Part shown: piece by piece, positions 41,087-50,126 of the stretch
How positions within the stretch are numbered: position 1 is the first letter of the stretch
Layout: every line of letters begins with the position of its first letter
DNA from: Enorma phocaeensis
Lineage (GTDB): Bacteria; Actinomycetota; Coriobacteriia; Coriobacteriales; Coriobacteriaceae
DNA length: 64,000 nucleotides
Reading direction: 5' to 3'
Assembly (NCBI RefSeq): GCF_016901575.1
Contig: NZ_JACJKQ010000002.1
Span: 124,001 to 188,000 of the forward strand
The notes under the pieces: model-generated
Seen by the model: only the letters and a program-made list of their open reading frames with translations
Told to the model about the DNA's origin: nothing
The model's database searches: none
Made by a program: the position numbers and the translations under genes

Positions 41087-42202
41087 ATGGGAGCAGAGGG
41101 TGTCGCGCGGCGCATCGCGCGGGGCATGGGATGGGTCGCCGCCTGTCTAGGCGTCGTGATTGCCTATCTGGGGGTCAACGTGGCGGCCATTCTGCTCACC
41201 GAGCCCTTGTGCATCGTGCTGGGGCGGGCCACCTCTTCGGCCCTCGGCATGGACGTCGTTGCCGCTGCCGACTTGTATCTCAGCCTCTTCGTGCAGCTGC
41301 TGTCGCTTCTCACCTTTGCCCTCTGGTGGCGTCGCCTCCGGCCGTGCTCGTTTCTCTCTGCCCGCTACGGGGCGTGCAGCGCGTCTGCTGGCGCATGGGC
41401 GCGTCGCGTCGCGGGCATCGTCCTTGTGGGCGTCGCGGTGCAGCTGCTCATCGCCATCGCGCTCTCGCTGGTATGGCTCTTCGTTCCCGAGGTCATTGAC
41501 GGTTACTCGGAGCTGATGGAAGACTCGGGGTCCACCTCGTTCAACATCTTGTCGGTCGCTGTGGTCGCCTTGGGCGCCCCGGTGGTCGAGGAGCTGACAT
41601 GCCGCGGCGTGATGATGGAGTTTGCGCTTCGAGCAGTGTGCCCCGAGTGGCGGCCGCGCTGGCTGCGCAAGAAGAAGCGCCCCGCATCCCCCATGCCGGC
41701 CGCCGCCCCAGAGAGCGGCGATGCGGCGACGGCGTCCTCGAAGGACGGGCAAGAGGGGGCTGTCGCGGAGCCCGTCTCCTCCGCGCCGGCCTTGGGGGCG
41801 GCTGCGACGTCGAGGGCTGCCGCCCTTGAGCCTTCCCGGCCCGCTCCCTCCGTACCCGTCTCATGGAGGCGCTTCGCCGCCGCGGCGACGATCCAGGCGG
41901 CGATCTTCGCGCTGCTGCACGGGAACCTGGTCCAGAGCTCCTATGCATTTGTGGTCGGCTTGCTGTTTGCGGTGGTGGTGTGGCGCACGGGGAGCCTGGC
42001 TGACGGCATGATCCTGCATGCGGCCATCAACCTTTCGTCGTATTTCATGTCGGATTTCGTCGCGCTCCTCTCGATGGTGGCGGAGGCGCTCGTCTTCGTG
42101 GTGCCGGTCATCTTCCTGGTCGTCGGCTTTCGCCTGTTTTGGGATGCGACGGCGCCCCGGACGCATCGCGGCGCCGACGACGCCTCCTCGACGTTGGGAT
42201 AG
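41087..42202 (+). CDS. CPBP (Abi/CAAX-like) intramembrane protease family protein
   Basis: A polytopic membrane protein of 371 residues. The CPBP motifs are visible: glutamate pair and Arg in VVEELTCRGVMMEF, the FALLHGNLVQ histidine, and the last motif HAAINLSS. In this family they build a metal-independent intramembrane glutamate protease. Between the first and second motifs is a Pro/Ala/Ser-rich cytoplasmic insertion of about 90 residues (KKKRPASP to RPAPSVPVS), not typical for the family. ATG 41087 follows AAGGAGG by four bases; an ATG at 41069 overlaps the RelB-like stop (ATGA) and could also start by coupling. Family members act in bacteriocin immunity or protein processing. Confidence 0.86.
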   Translation: MGAEGVARRIARGMGWVAACLGVVIAYLGVNVAAILLTEPLCIVLGRATSSALGMDVVAAADLYLSLFVQLLSLLTFALWWRRLRPCSFLSARYGACSASAGAWARRVAGIVLVGVAVQLLIAIALSLVWLFVPEVIDGYSELMEDSGSTSFNILSVAVVALGAPVVEELTCRGVMMEFALRAVCPEWRPRWLRKKKRPASPMPAAAPESGDAATASSKDGQEGAVAEPVSSAPALGAAATSRAAALEPSRPAPSVPVSWRRFAAAATIQAAIFALLHGNLVQSSYAFVVGLLFAVVVWRTGSLADGMILHAAINLSSYFMSDFVALLSMVAEALVFVVPVIFLVVGFRLFWDATAPRTHRGADDASSTLG

Positions 42203-42264
42203 GATAGAAAGACAGCTCGTTCGCGGCCGACGCCGCCTGTCCGCACGTTCGAAAGCGAGATCGC

Positions 42265-43683
42265 ATGTCTTCGCACGACGACCACTCAACCAGCCGCCTG
42301 CCGCACACCGCCGCCGGCATCCACGAGGCGCTCAGCATGGCTCGGCCCCACCGGGCCCGGCATACCCACGTGCCGCATCATTCGCACATGCCGGTCAAGT
42401 GGCACGAGGTGCTCGATAGGGCGGACCTTCCCGCATCTCAGGCAGGCCTTGCCGACAAGTCGTCGGTCATCTGCCGCGCGGGGCTGCTGCTGTTGGGCGG
42501 CGGGGCGAGCACGTGGCGCGTGCGCGAGGCCATGAACACGGTCGCACGCGTGCTGGGGGTCACCTGCTCGGTGGACGTGAGCCTGACGTCGATCGAGTGC
42601 ACCTGCTACGACGATTCTGGGTCGTTTTCCGAGATCGTGAACCTGCCGACCACCGGAGTGAACACTGAGCGCATCTGGTATATGGAGAAGTTCGTGCGAG
42701 AGGTCAGGGTGTTGGGGCACGAGCTCACCGTGGGGCAGCTTCACGGGCTGCTCGACAAGGTCGAGCACGAGCGGGGGCATTATGCGCCCTGGCAGGTGGC
42801 GCTCGCCGCCGCCGCCGCCTGCGCGGCGTTCGTCTTCTTGCTGGGGGGCGGACCGATCGAGATGGGGTGCGCCTTTGTGGGGGCGGGCCTCGGCAACCTG
42901 GTGCGCAGGCTCATGATCGACCGCCATCTCACCCATTTTGCCTGCATCGGGGCGGGCGTGGCGACGGCGTGCCTGGTGTACCTCGGGTCGCTCTGGCTGC
43001 TATCGCTTGCCGTGCCCGGCGCCATGGAGCACGAGGCGGGCTATATCGGCGCCATGCTCTTTGTGATTCCCGGATTCCCGCTCATCACGAGCGGCCTCGA
43101 CATCGCGAAGCTCGACCTGCGCGCGGGCATCGAGCGCATGGTGTATGCCTGCTCGGTCATCGTGGTGGCGACGCTCGTGGCATGGCTCGTGGCCTCGGTG
43201 GTTCAGCTGCGGCCCGACGATTTCACCCCGCTCGGCCTCGACCCCGCGATGCTTCTCGCCTTGAGGGCATTGGCGAGCTTCATCGGCGTCTTCGGATTCT
43301 CGATGCTGTTCAACTCGCCCTTTAACATGGCGGCGACCGCGGGCGTGGTGGGCGCTATCGCCAACACCGCCCGGCTCACCCTTGTGGACGCCGTGGCCAT
43401 GCCGCCTGAGGCGGCGGCGTTTCTCGGGGCGCTCATGGCCGGTCTTCTGGCGTCGCTCGCCGGCATGCGCACGGGCTTTCCGCGCATCTCGATCACCGTT
43501 CCCTCGATCGTGATCATGGTTCCCGGCCTGTACATGTATCGCGCCGTCTATTACATGGGCGCCTTCGAGACGCTCGACGCCATGGAATGGATCGTGCGCG
43601 CGGTGATGATCGTGCTGTTTTTGCCCATGGGGCTTGCCCTGGCGCGCATGCTCACCGACCGCGAGTGGCGGCATTGCAGCTAG
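42265..43683 (+). CDS. Threonine/serine exporter ThrE-type, fused
   Basis: A 472-residue protein of the ThrE (DUF1212 plus DUF3815) family. A soluble, His-rich N-terminus is followed by the DUF1212 domain (LLLLGGGASTWRVREAMNTVA). Ten or so hydrophobic segments come next, including the conserved FVIPGFPLITSGLDIAKLD and VPSIVIMVPGLYMYRAVYY. In Corynebacterium ThrE exports threonine and serine by proton exchange. Here both halves, which are separate genes in some bacteria, are one polypeptide, as in other Actinomycetota. The ribosome site is weak (AGCGAGA). Confidence 0.9.
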   Translation: MSSHDDHSTSRLPHTAAGIHEALSMARPHRARHTHVPHHSHMPVKWHEVLDRADLPASQAGLADKSSVICRAGLLLLGGGASTWRVREAMNTVARVLGVTCSVDVSLTSIECTCYDDSGSFSEIVNLPTTGVNTERIWYMEKFVREVRVLGHELTVGQLHGLLDKVEHERGHYAPWQVALAAAAACAAFVFLLGGGPIEMGCAFVGAGLGNLVRRLMIDRHLTHFACIGAGVATACLVYLGSLWLLSLAVPGAMEHEAGYIGAMLFVIPGFPLITSGLDIAKLDLRAGIERMVYACSVIVVATLVAWLVASVVQLRPDDFTPLGLDPAMLLALRALASFIGVFGFSMLFNSPFNMAATAGVVGAIANTARLTLVDAVAMPPEAAAFLGALMAGLLASLAGMRTGFPRISITVPSIVIMVPGLYMYRAVYYMGAFETLDAMEWIVRAVMIVLFLPMGLALARMLTDREWRHCS

Positions 43684-43971
43684 AGGGGCGCTTTCGGCGC
43701 GACGTCGCCGCGGGCCGCGTCGTGGCTTGCGTAGCGGCAGCGCTGCGCGATGCGTTCTCGGGCAGGGCCCTGCCTTGACCGGGCGTGCCCGCCGATGCGG
43801 GGCGGCTTCGAATGGGGGCGGAGGGCCCCGGGTGCCGTCTTTAGAAAAACACCCTTGCAAGTTGTTACATTTTGTCCTCGCTCGGTTGCATAATCTGGGT
43901 ATGTCCGGTACGGCGTCCGTCGCCACAAGGCGCGGCTCCGCCCGTAAGCCATGTCGAGGCAAGGAGGCCCC

Positions 43972-45132
43972 ATGTCCAATCGAATCGTTCTCAACACCAT
44001 CTCCTACCATGGCTCTGGCGCCATCAAGGAGATTCCTGGAGAGCTTGAGCGCCGCGGCTTCAAGAAGGTCTTCGTGTGCTCCGATCCCGATTTGGTGAAG
44101 TTTGGCGTCACCGCCAAGGTGACCGACCTGCTCGACGAGGCCGGCATCGCCTGGGAGCTCTATTCCGAGATCAAGCCCAACCCCACCATCAAGAACGTGC
44201 AGGACGGCGTTGCGGCGTTCAAGGCGGCAGAGGCCGATTCGATCGTGACCATCGGCGGCGGCTCCTCCATGGATACCGCGAAGGCCATCGGCATCATCAT
44301 CAACAACCCCGAGTTCGCTGACGTGCGCTCGCTCGAGGGCGTCGCCCCCACCAAGAACCATGCCGTGTTCACCATCGCCGTGCCCACCACCGCCGGCACC
44401 GCGGCAGAGGTGACCATCAACTACGTCATCACCGACCCCGAGAAGGTGCGCAAGTTCGTGTGCGTCGACACCAACGACGCCCCCGAGGTCGCGGTCGTCG
44501 ACCCCGACATGATGGCAAGCATGCCTGCAAGCCTCACCGCCGCGACGGGCATGGACGCGCTCACGCATGCCATCGAGGGCTACACCACCAAGGGCGCCTG
44601 GGAGCTCACCGACATGTTCCATCTGAAGGCGATCGAGCTCATTGCCAAGAACCTGCGCGACGCCGTGGCCGAGGCCAAGAGCGGCAAGCCGGGCAGCGGC
44701 CGCGAGGGCATGGCGCTCGCCCAGTACATCGCCGGCATGGGCTTCTCCAACGTCGGCCTCGGCATCGACCACGCCATGGCGCACACGCTCTCCGCGCACT
44801 ATGACACGCCGCACGGCGTTGCCTGCGCGATGCTGCTGCCCATCGCCATGGAGTTCAACAAGCCCGTCGTCGCCGAGCGCCTGGCCGAGGTCGCCGTCGC
44901 CATGGGCGTGAACACCGAGGGCATGACCACCGACGAGGCTGCCGACGCTGCCATCGATGCGGTGCGCCAGCTTTCTGCCGACGTCGAGATTCCGCAGGTC
45001 TGCGAGGCCATCAAGGCCGACGAGCTCGACCAGATCGCCGACGACGCCCTGGCGGATGCCTGCTACCCCGGCAACCCGCGCGACGCCGACCATGACACGG
45101 TCGTCGAGCTGTTCCGCAAGATCATGGCGTAA
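43972..45132 (+). CDS. Iron-containing alcohol dehydrogenase (FucO/lactaldehyde reductase type)
   Basis: The 386-residue group III alcohol dehydrogenase has the NAD-binding segment IGGGSSMDTAKAIG (near residue 97) and the iron-ligand region: D in EVAVVDPDMM, and histidines in GMDALTHAIEGY, GIDHAMAHTLSAHY and TPHGVACAM. Closest by look to FucO, which reduces lactaldehyde to propane-1,2-diol using NADH. AAGGAGG precedes the ATG at 43972. The 288 bases upstream hold GC-rich DNA without a gene and, near 43888, a CATAAT that may be a -10 element. It faces mnmA convergently. Confidence 0.93.
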   Translation: MSNRIVLNTISYHGSGAIKEIPGELERRGFKKVFVCSDPDLVKFGVTAKVTDLLDEAGIAWELYSEIKPNPTIKNVQDGVAAFKAAEADSIVTIGGGSSMDTAKAIGIIINNPEFADVRSLEGVAPTKNHAVFTIAVPTTAGTAAEVTINYVITDPEKVRKFVCVDTNDAPEVAVVDPDMMASMPASLTAATGMDALTHAIEGYTTKGAWELTDMFHLKAIELIAKNLRDAVAEAKSGKPGSGREGMALAQYIAGMGFSNVGLGIDHAMAHTLSAHYDTPHGVACAMLLPIAMEFNKPVVAERLAEVAVAMGVNTEGMTTDEAADAAIDAVRQLSADVEIPQVCEAIKADELDQIADDALADACYPGNPRDADHDTVVELFRKIMA

Positions 45133-45158
45133 TGGACCTCATCGCGTCATAAGCTAGA

Positions 45159-45176
45159 CGTCAGGACCGCCTGACG
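45159..45176. terminator. Short hairpin after the alcohol dehydrogenase gene
   Basis: CGTCAGG (45159-45165) and CCTGACG (45170-45176) form a 7-bp stem with an ACCG loop, 27 bases after the stop, between converging genes. There is no T-run, so termination is tentative. Confidence 0.4.
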
Positions 45177-45398
45177 CCTCGGCGCCCCAAGTGCCCTGCT
45201 CGCTGCCTATTCGTCGGGCGCATCGTTGATGCGCGCCCTCGTCACTCGGCGGCGATGGCATGGCGCTTGGGGCGTCTTTGGTATACGGGCCTCGCATGGC
45301 CGTCCCCCCTGGCGGGTTTTCGGCCTTGGCGCGGAACAGCCTTGTCGAGCTGGTCGGAGTTTGGGAGAGGGCGTCTGCGGCGGGTGGGGGCGGCTCCG

Positions 45399-46625
45399 CT
45401 AGTCACGGGGCACGCGGATGACGGTGCCTCCGCCGAGGACGACGTCGTCTTGAAAGACCACGACGGCCTGTCCGGGCGCGATGGCACGCTGGGGTTGCTT
45501 GAAGTCGATGCGAATGCATTCGGCGCCATGCTCCGGGCAGCCGGCTGTCCGCCGGATCGGGCTCCCGTGCGCGTCGTCTGCCGCGGGCTCGTCTGCCCGG
45601 CTGATGCGTACCGCTTGGTTTGGCTGGTGGTAGCGGATCTGCGCCGTCGCCTCGAAGGGCGTGTCCTGCCGCGCGGCATCGAGGCGCGCCTCCATCTCTG
45701 GCCCAGGAGCGCTCCATACCCAGTCTCCGGCAACGAGCGCCGAGGCGAACAGGTCCCGCTCCTCTCCGAGCGTCACCGTGTTCGCCGCCGTGTCGGTGGC
45801 GGTCACATAGAGCGGCCGTGCCGCGGCGATGCCGAGGCCCTTGCGCTGGCCGACGGTGTAGCGGACGGCGCCCCTGTGTTTGCCGAGCACGTTGCCCGAG
45901 GTGTCAAGCACCTGTCCCGAGGGCAGCTCCTCTCCGCGGAGACGCTCGATGAACGAGGCGAAATCGTTGTTCGGCACGAAGCAGATGCCTTGGCTGTCGC
46001 GCTTGCGGGCACAGGAGAAGCCCTGCTGCTCGGCGATGCGGCGCACGTCTCCCTCCTTGGTGAGGCCCCCTAGGGGAAAGATGACGTGCGCGAGGACGTC
46101 TTGGGTCAGGCTGTAGAGAAAATAGCTTTGGTCCTTTGAGCCGTCGGTCGCCTTTGCAAGCTCGAAAACGGGTGCGGCCCCCGCGCCTTCGCGCCGCTTC
46201 ACGCGGGCATAGTGCCCGGTCGCGACGGCGTCGCAGCCCATGCTGCGCGCATGCTCGAGCAGCAGGCCGAACTTGATGCGGCGGTTGCAGATGGTGCAGG
46301 GGTTGGGGGTGAGGCCGTGCTCGTAGAACGTCACGAACTCGTCGATCACGTCGCTGCGGAAGCGCTCGCGGCAGTCGAGCACGTGGTGGGGGATGCCGAG
46401 GCGCCGGCAGACCTCCTCGGCATCGGCGATGTCCCGCAGGTTGCCGCAGGCCTCTTGCGCCTTTGCGGGGACGGAGGAGGGCGTCGCCCCGCTAACGGCG
46501 CCCTCCGCGTCATACAGGCGCATCGTGGCGCCGATGCATTCATAGCCCTCTTGTTGCAGCAGCCAGGCGGCGACGCTCGAATCGACGCCGCCGCTCATGG
46601 CGACAAGCACGCGCCTCCGGGGCAT
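45399..46625 (-). CDS. mnmA: tRNA-specific 2-thiouridylase MnmA
   Basis: MnmA puts sulfur on C2 of the wobble uridine of Lys, Glu and Gln tRNAs. The 408-residue enzyme has the PP-loop AMSGGVDSSVAAWLL (residues 9-23), the catalytic Cys in NPCTICNRRIKFG, the second catalytic Cys in SQGICFVP and the beta-barrel TVGQRKGLG. An insertion of about 35 residues (RADEPAADDAHGSP region) sits in the C-terminal barrel. Its ATG overlaps the cysK stop (TAATG), so it is translated with cysteine synthase, which makes the sulfur donor's precursor. Confidence 0.95.
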   Translation of the reverse strand: MPRRRVLVAMSGGVDSSVAAWLLQQEGYECIGATMRLYDAEGAVSGATPSSVPAKAQEACGNLRDIADAEEVCRRLGIPHHVLDCRERFRSDVIDEFVTFYEHGLTPNPCTICNRRIKFGLLLEHARSMGCDAVATGHYARVKRREGAGAAPVFELAKATDGSKDQSYFLYSLTQDVLAHVIFPLGGLTKEGDVRRIAEQQGFSCARKRDSQGICFVPNNDFASFIERLRGEELPSGQVLDTSGNVLGKHRGAVRYTVGQRKGLGIAAARPLYVTATDTAANTVTLGEERDLFASALVAGDWVWSAPGPEMEARLDAARQDTPFEATAQIRYHQPNQAVRISRADEPAADDAHGSPIRRTAGCPEHGAECIRIDFKQPQRAIAPGQAVVVFQDDVVLGGGTVIRVPRD

Positions 46626-47569
46626 TACGCCTCCTCGGAGAACAGGGGAGTGGAGAGGTAGCGCTCTCCGGTGTCCACCAGGAAGGCGACGATGGTCTTG
46701 CCCTTGTTCTCGGGTCGGCGCGCGACCTCGATGGCGGCATGAAGGGCCGCGCCCGACGAGATGCCCACCAGCGCTCCCTCGGCGGTGCCCATGCGCCGCG
46801 CCGCGGCGTAGGCGTCCTCGTTCGTGACGGTGACGACCTCGTCGTAGATCGAGGTGTCGAGGACCTTGGGCACGAAGCCCGCCCCGATGCCCTGGATGCC
46901 GTGCGGCCCGGGAGCCCCGCCGGAGAGCACGGGCGACGCGGCGGGCTCCACCGCGACGACCTGAACGCCGGGCTTGCGTTCCTTGAGGTATGAGCCCACG
47001 CCGGTCACGGCGCCCCCGGTGCCCACGCCCGCAACAAAGATGTCGACCTCCCCATCGGTGTCCTCCCAGATCTCGGGACCCGTGGTGGCCTGGTGCGCAG
47101 AGGGGTTCGCGGGATTGTCGAACTGTCCCGCGATGATGCTGTTCGGCGTGGTCCGGGCAAGTTCCTCCGCCCGTGCGATGGCGCCGGACATGCCCTCGGA
47201 GCCCGGGGTGAGCACAAGCTCGGCGCCGTAGGCGAGCATGAGCTTGCGGCGCTCGACGCTCATGGTCTCGGGCATGACGATCACCGCGCGATATCCGCGC
47301 GAGGCGGCGATCGATGCCAGGCCGATGCCGGTGTTGCCCGAGGTGGGCTCGATGATGGTGTAGCCCTCGTGCGGGCGCAGCTTGCCGGCGGCCTCCGCGG
47401 CGTCGATCATGGAGCGGGCGATGCGGTCCTTTGCCGAGCCGCCCGGGTTGAAGAGCTCGAGTTTTGCGAGCACCCGGGCCTCCAGCCCCTCTTCGCGCTC
47501 GATGTTGGCGAGCTCAAGCAGCGGGGTCTTTCCGATAAGTTGGTCGATGGACGTATAGATCTTGCTCAT
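46625..47569 (-). CDS. cysK: Cysteine synthase (O-acetylserine sulfhydrylase)
   Basis: A PLP enzyme of 314 residues that makes cysteine from O-acetylserine and sulfide. PLP lysine in [14 protein letters not shown] (about residue 48), substrate loop [11 protein letters not shown], phosphate-binding [12 protein letters not shown] and the C-terminal SSGAALHAA are all present. It is the first gene of a cysK-mnmA pair, transcribed away from an Rrf2-family regulator that is a likely controller. GGGAGGAACC precedes the start. Confidence 0.96.
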   Translation of the reverse strand: MSKIYTSIDQLIGKTPLLELANIEREEGLEARVLAKLELFNPGGSAKDRIARSMIDAAEAAGKLRPHEGYTIIEPTSGNTGIGLASIAASRGYRAVIVMPETMSVERRKLMLAYGAELVLTPGSEGMSGAIARAEELARTTPNSIIAGQFDNPANPSAHQATTGPEIWEDTDGEVDIFVAGVGTGGAVTGVGSYLKERKPGVQVVAVEPAASPVLSGGAPGPHGIQGIGAGFVPKVLDTSIYDEVVTVTNEDAYAAARRMGTAEGALVGISSGAALHAAIEVARRPENKGKTIVAFLVDTGERYLSTPLFSEEA

Positions 47570-47641
47570 GGTTCCTCCCTAGCTGCGGGTGGTCGGCAGT
47601 ATTTTCTTCCCACCGCGCCATGTGGTCAACGCGATGTCCGC

Positions 47642-47685
47642 AGTATACCCTATCGAAATACTAGGAATTAATTAGCACAAAAAAG
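47642..47685 (-). promoter_or_regulatory. cysK promoter region with AT-rich regulator site
   Basis: TATACT on the minus strand (47647-47642) is a good -10 element for cysK. The -35 zone is replaced by an AT-rich patch with the near-palindrome CTAGGAATTAATTAG (47661-47675), standing out in GC-rich DNA. Such patches are typical of Rrf2/CymR/IscR-type sites. The same 200-bp gap also holds the start of the regulator gene. Confidence 0.55.
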
Positions 47686-47768
47686 CTACCACTTTGCCAG
47701 AAACGGACATAACGACGATTTGGCGAGGCATATCTGTTATATTCAAAGATGCAAAGGGGGTGTCAATT

Positions 47769-48188
47769 TTGCTGGTTTCCACGAAAGGACGGTATGCGCT
47801 GAGAGTTCTGGTCGATTTGGCCAGACATCAGGGCGAGGGGCGCGTTCCCCTCAAGGAAGTTGCCGAGCGTCAGGGGATTTCCGAGAAGTACCTAGAGAAC
47901 ATCTTGGCCGTGCTCGTGCGGAGCGACATGCTCTCGGGCATGCGCGGTAAGGGCGGTGGTTACCGGCTTACCCGCGCTCCCGAGTCCTATACGGTCGGAG
48001 AGGTGCTGCGCCTCACGGAAGGCACCATCGCCCCGGTCTCATGCCTCGAAAACGGCTGCGAGACCTGCGAGCGCGCGCAGGGCTGCCCCACGCATCCGCT
48101 GTGGATGGAGCTCGACCGGCGCATCAGCGGCTATCTGGATAACGTGACGGTGGCAGATCTGTGCCTCGTCGAGGGGAAGCACCTGTAG
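47769..48188 (+). CDS. Rrf2-family regulator (IscR/CymR-like)
   Basis: The 139-residue regulator has an N-terminal winged helix (STKGRYALRVLVDLARHQG, EVAERQGISEKYLENIL, KGGGYRLTRAP). A cysteine cluster follows with C92, C97, C100 and C106, close to the spacing of the Fe-S ligands of IscR. The TTG start at 47769 gives the standard N-terminus (MLVSTKGRYAL) and has AAGGGGGTG upstream; longer starts have none. Divergent from cysK, it most likely controls cysteine synthesis (CymR role) or Fe-S/sulfur supply (IscR role). The cysteines argue for an Fe-S-sensing form, while CymR lacks them. Confidence 0.86.
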   Translation: MLVSTKGRYALRVLVDLARHQGEGRVPLKEVAERQGISEKYLENILAVLVRSDMLSGMRGKGGGYRLTRAPESYTVGEVLRLTEGTIAPVSCLENGCETCERAQGCPTHPLWMELDRRISGYLDNVTVADLCLVEGKHL

Positions 48189-48256
48189 GCTTCGCTTGGC
48201 GGCTCAACATCATCGCTGCGTGAAGGCGGCGGGCCGGACGCATGTCGGGTCCGCCG

Positions 48257-48622
48257 TCAGTCCTTCGTCACGACTCCCAGGATCGAGCACATGATGCTCA
48301 CGATGATGCCGCCGAAGAACGCCGACCAGAATCCTTCGATGGCGATGCCGGCGCCCAGGAGGTTGACCGAGAGCCAGCCGGCGAGCTCGAGCATGAAGCT
48401 GTTCACCACCAGCTGGAAGATGCCGAGCGTCATGATGGTCACCGGCAGCGAGATGAGCGTCACCAGCGGCTTCACGAGCCAGTTGACAATGCCGAGGAAC
48501 AATCCGGTGAAGGCGAAGCAAATCCAGGCGTCCATGGGGCCGAAGGGCACGATGCCTGGGACGATGAACGCCGCGACCGAGACGGCGAGCGACGTGACGA
48601 TCCAGTTCAGCAGAAATCTCAT
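48257..48622 (-). CDS. YvlD/DUF360-type small membrane protein
   Basis: A 121-residue protein with four hydrophobic segments and the family pattern FLLNWIVTSLAVSVAAFIVPGI, GLFLGIVNWLVKPLVTLISLP and MTLGIFQLVVNSFML (cut). Members of this phage-holin-IV-like family have no assigned activity; some belong to cell-envelope stress regulons. The ATG at 48622 is nine bases after GGGAGG and better placed than one at 48631, which directly abuts that site. Confidence 0.85.
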   Translation of the reverse strand: MRFLLNWIVTSLAVSVAAFIVPGIVPFGPMDAWICFAFTGLFLGIVNWLVKPLVTLISLPVTIMTLGIFQLVVNSFMLELAGWLSVNLLGAGIAIEGFWSAFFGGIIVSIMCSILGVVTKD

Positions 48623-48812
48623 GGGGGACATCCTCCCTCTTCGGCGGCGCCCGCGCGGGGCGCGCTATGATGGCAACGATGCGCGCGAGGCGCGTCGCCC
48701 CCCGATTATGCCCTAGATCGGATGATTGGGGACGGGTTCATTTCATCCATTGCATGGCGGGCACACAAAGGGGACGGCGTCCGGCGTTTGCGGGAGGGCT
48801 AAGGGAGGATCC

Positions 48813-49877
48813 ATGCGGCAGGCATACACCTATGGCGATGTTCAGACGGCCGAGCCGGTCTCGGGCGTGGACGGCTCGCGCGTCATATCGTTTTTCATTT
48901 TCAACACCTGCGTGCATGTCCACGGATATGCAGGCGACGACGAAGACGCCCGCGACCCTGCCGTCGTCGAGCGTCTCGATGGCGCGCTCAGGGGCTTTCG
49001 CGACCGCTGCGTGTTCTTCGAGCACGCCTTCTCGCGCACGCGCGAGGACTCCGATATCGCCCGAGCGCATGCGGCGGCTCCCGCGCCGGTGGAGGTGGCG
49101 TCCGAGACCGCCGAGCTCGTGACGCTTTCTCTGGGGTATTGCGAGCGGAGCCGCGGACTGTTTGACATCACGATGGGCACGCTCACCAGGCTGTGGGACT
49201 TTCATGCCGGTGTGGTGCCAAGCGGGCGCGACCTCGCGTGCGCCCTTCCCCATGTGGGCTATTCCCATATCCATGTGGCCACGTCGGGCGGACGGGCGAC
49301 CCTCTCCATCGATGACCCGGCGACGGTGCTCGACCTCGGCGGGGTCGCAAAGGGCTATATCGCCGACGACCTGGCGCGGCTTCTCGAGCGGCATGGGGTG
49401 AGGCGCTTTGCCATGAACCTGGGCGGCAACGTGCTCGTGCGCGGGGGGCGTCCGGCAGACGAGGCGCGCCGGCCGCCGGTGCGCGCGGGCGCGCCGTGGA
49501 ACGTGGGCATCGTGAACCCGCGGGACGCCGCGCACAACCGCGCCGTGGTGCGCCTGGCGTCGGGTTCCGTCGTGACGAGCGGCATCCAGGAGCGCCAGTT
49601 CACGCGGGGAGGCGTCACCTACCACCACATCTTGGACCCACGCACCGGCATGCCGGCGCGGACCGACGTGGCGAGCGCGACCATCGTCGCCGACCGCTCG
49701 ATGGATTGCGACGGCTGGTCCACGACGGCGTTCATGCTGGGGGCCCGCGATGCCATCGACTTCATCGAGGGACTCCCCGGTGTGGAAGCCGTCGTCATCG
49801 ACGACTGCGATCGGGTGAGCTGGACGAGCGGCATCTCCGAGGACCTTTCGATCATTCCGACCTTGCCGCGCCTGTAA
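48813..49877 (+). CDS. FAD:protein FMN transferase ApbE-like
   Basis: ApbE attaches FMN covalently to Thr residues of redox proteins such as the Nqr/Rnf subunits or fumarate-reductase-like flavoproteins. The 354-residue product has family motifs DITMGTLTRLWDFH, VLDLGGVAKGYIADD, NLGGNVLVRGGRP and HHILDPRTGMPA. It has no signal peptide or lipobox, unlike many ApbE proteins that act outside, so this one appears cytoplasmic. AAGGGAGG lies before the ATG at 48813. Two hairpins follow the stop. Confidence 0.9.
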   Translation: MRQAYTYGDVQTAEPVSGVDGSRVISFFIFNTCVHVHGYAGDDEDARDPAVVERLDGALRGFRDRCVFFEHAFSRTREDSDIARAHAAAPAPVEVASETAELVTLSLGYCERSRGLFDITMGTLTRLWDFHAGVVPSGRDLACALPHVGYSHIHVATSGGRATLSIDDPATVLDLGGVAKGYIADDLARLLERHGVRRFAMNLGGNVLVRGGRPADEARRPPVRAGAPWNVGIVNPRDAAHNRAVVRLASGSVVTSGIQERQFTRGGVTYHHILDPRTGMPARTDVASATIVADRSMDCDGWSTTAFMLGARDAIDFIEGLPGVEAVVIDDCDRVSWTSGISEDLSIIPTLPRL

Positions 49878-49881
49878 GGTC

Positions 49882-49913
49882 CCCCCGTCGCGGCGAGGTC
49901 GCCGCGACGGGGG
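49882..49913 (+). terminator. 15-bp hairpin after apbE
   Basis: CCCCCGTCGCGGCGA (49882-49896) and TCGCCGCGACGGGGG (49899-49913) are perfectly complementary. A second stem, GGCGCC against GGCGCC, follows at about 49912-49932 and is trailed by GTTTTCCC. The pair makes a convincing tandem terminator. Confidence 0.8.
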
Positions 49914-50017
49914 CGCCTGCGTCCGCGGGCGCCGTTTTCCCTTGCGGAGATTCTTTGTATATGCAAGAAGCGTCGCGCGCCGCCCGAAGAAACCCGTGGC
50001 GAGCGTTCGTGTTGTGC

Positions 50018-50046
50018 TACACTGCACCCGAACCGATTTAGTTCGG
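50018..50046 (+). promoter_or_regulatory. Putative yerC -10 element and start-site dyad
   Basis: TACACT (50018-50023, context TGTGCTACACTG) resembles an extended -10. Right behind it CCGAAC (50028-50033) and GTTCGG (50041-50046) form a dyad around the expected transcription start, a plausible operator or 5' hairpin. The following 80 bases to yerC are AT-rich and contain no other signal. Confidence 0.45.
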
Positions 50047-50126
50047 TAAAGCATGTATAGATTGCGCTCTATTAGCGTCATGCAAGTATCCTTTATAAAC
50101 GCTTCGAGGGAATCTGGCGGTCTCTA

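Noticed and set aside
43845-43900. Rex-type redox operator ahead of the alcohol dehydrogenase gene
   Set aside because: TTGTTACATTTTG is only partly similar to the TTGTGAA/TTCACAA dyad and has no symmetric second arm.
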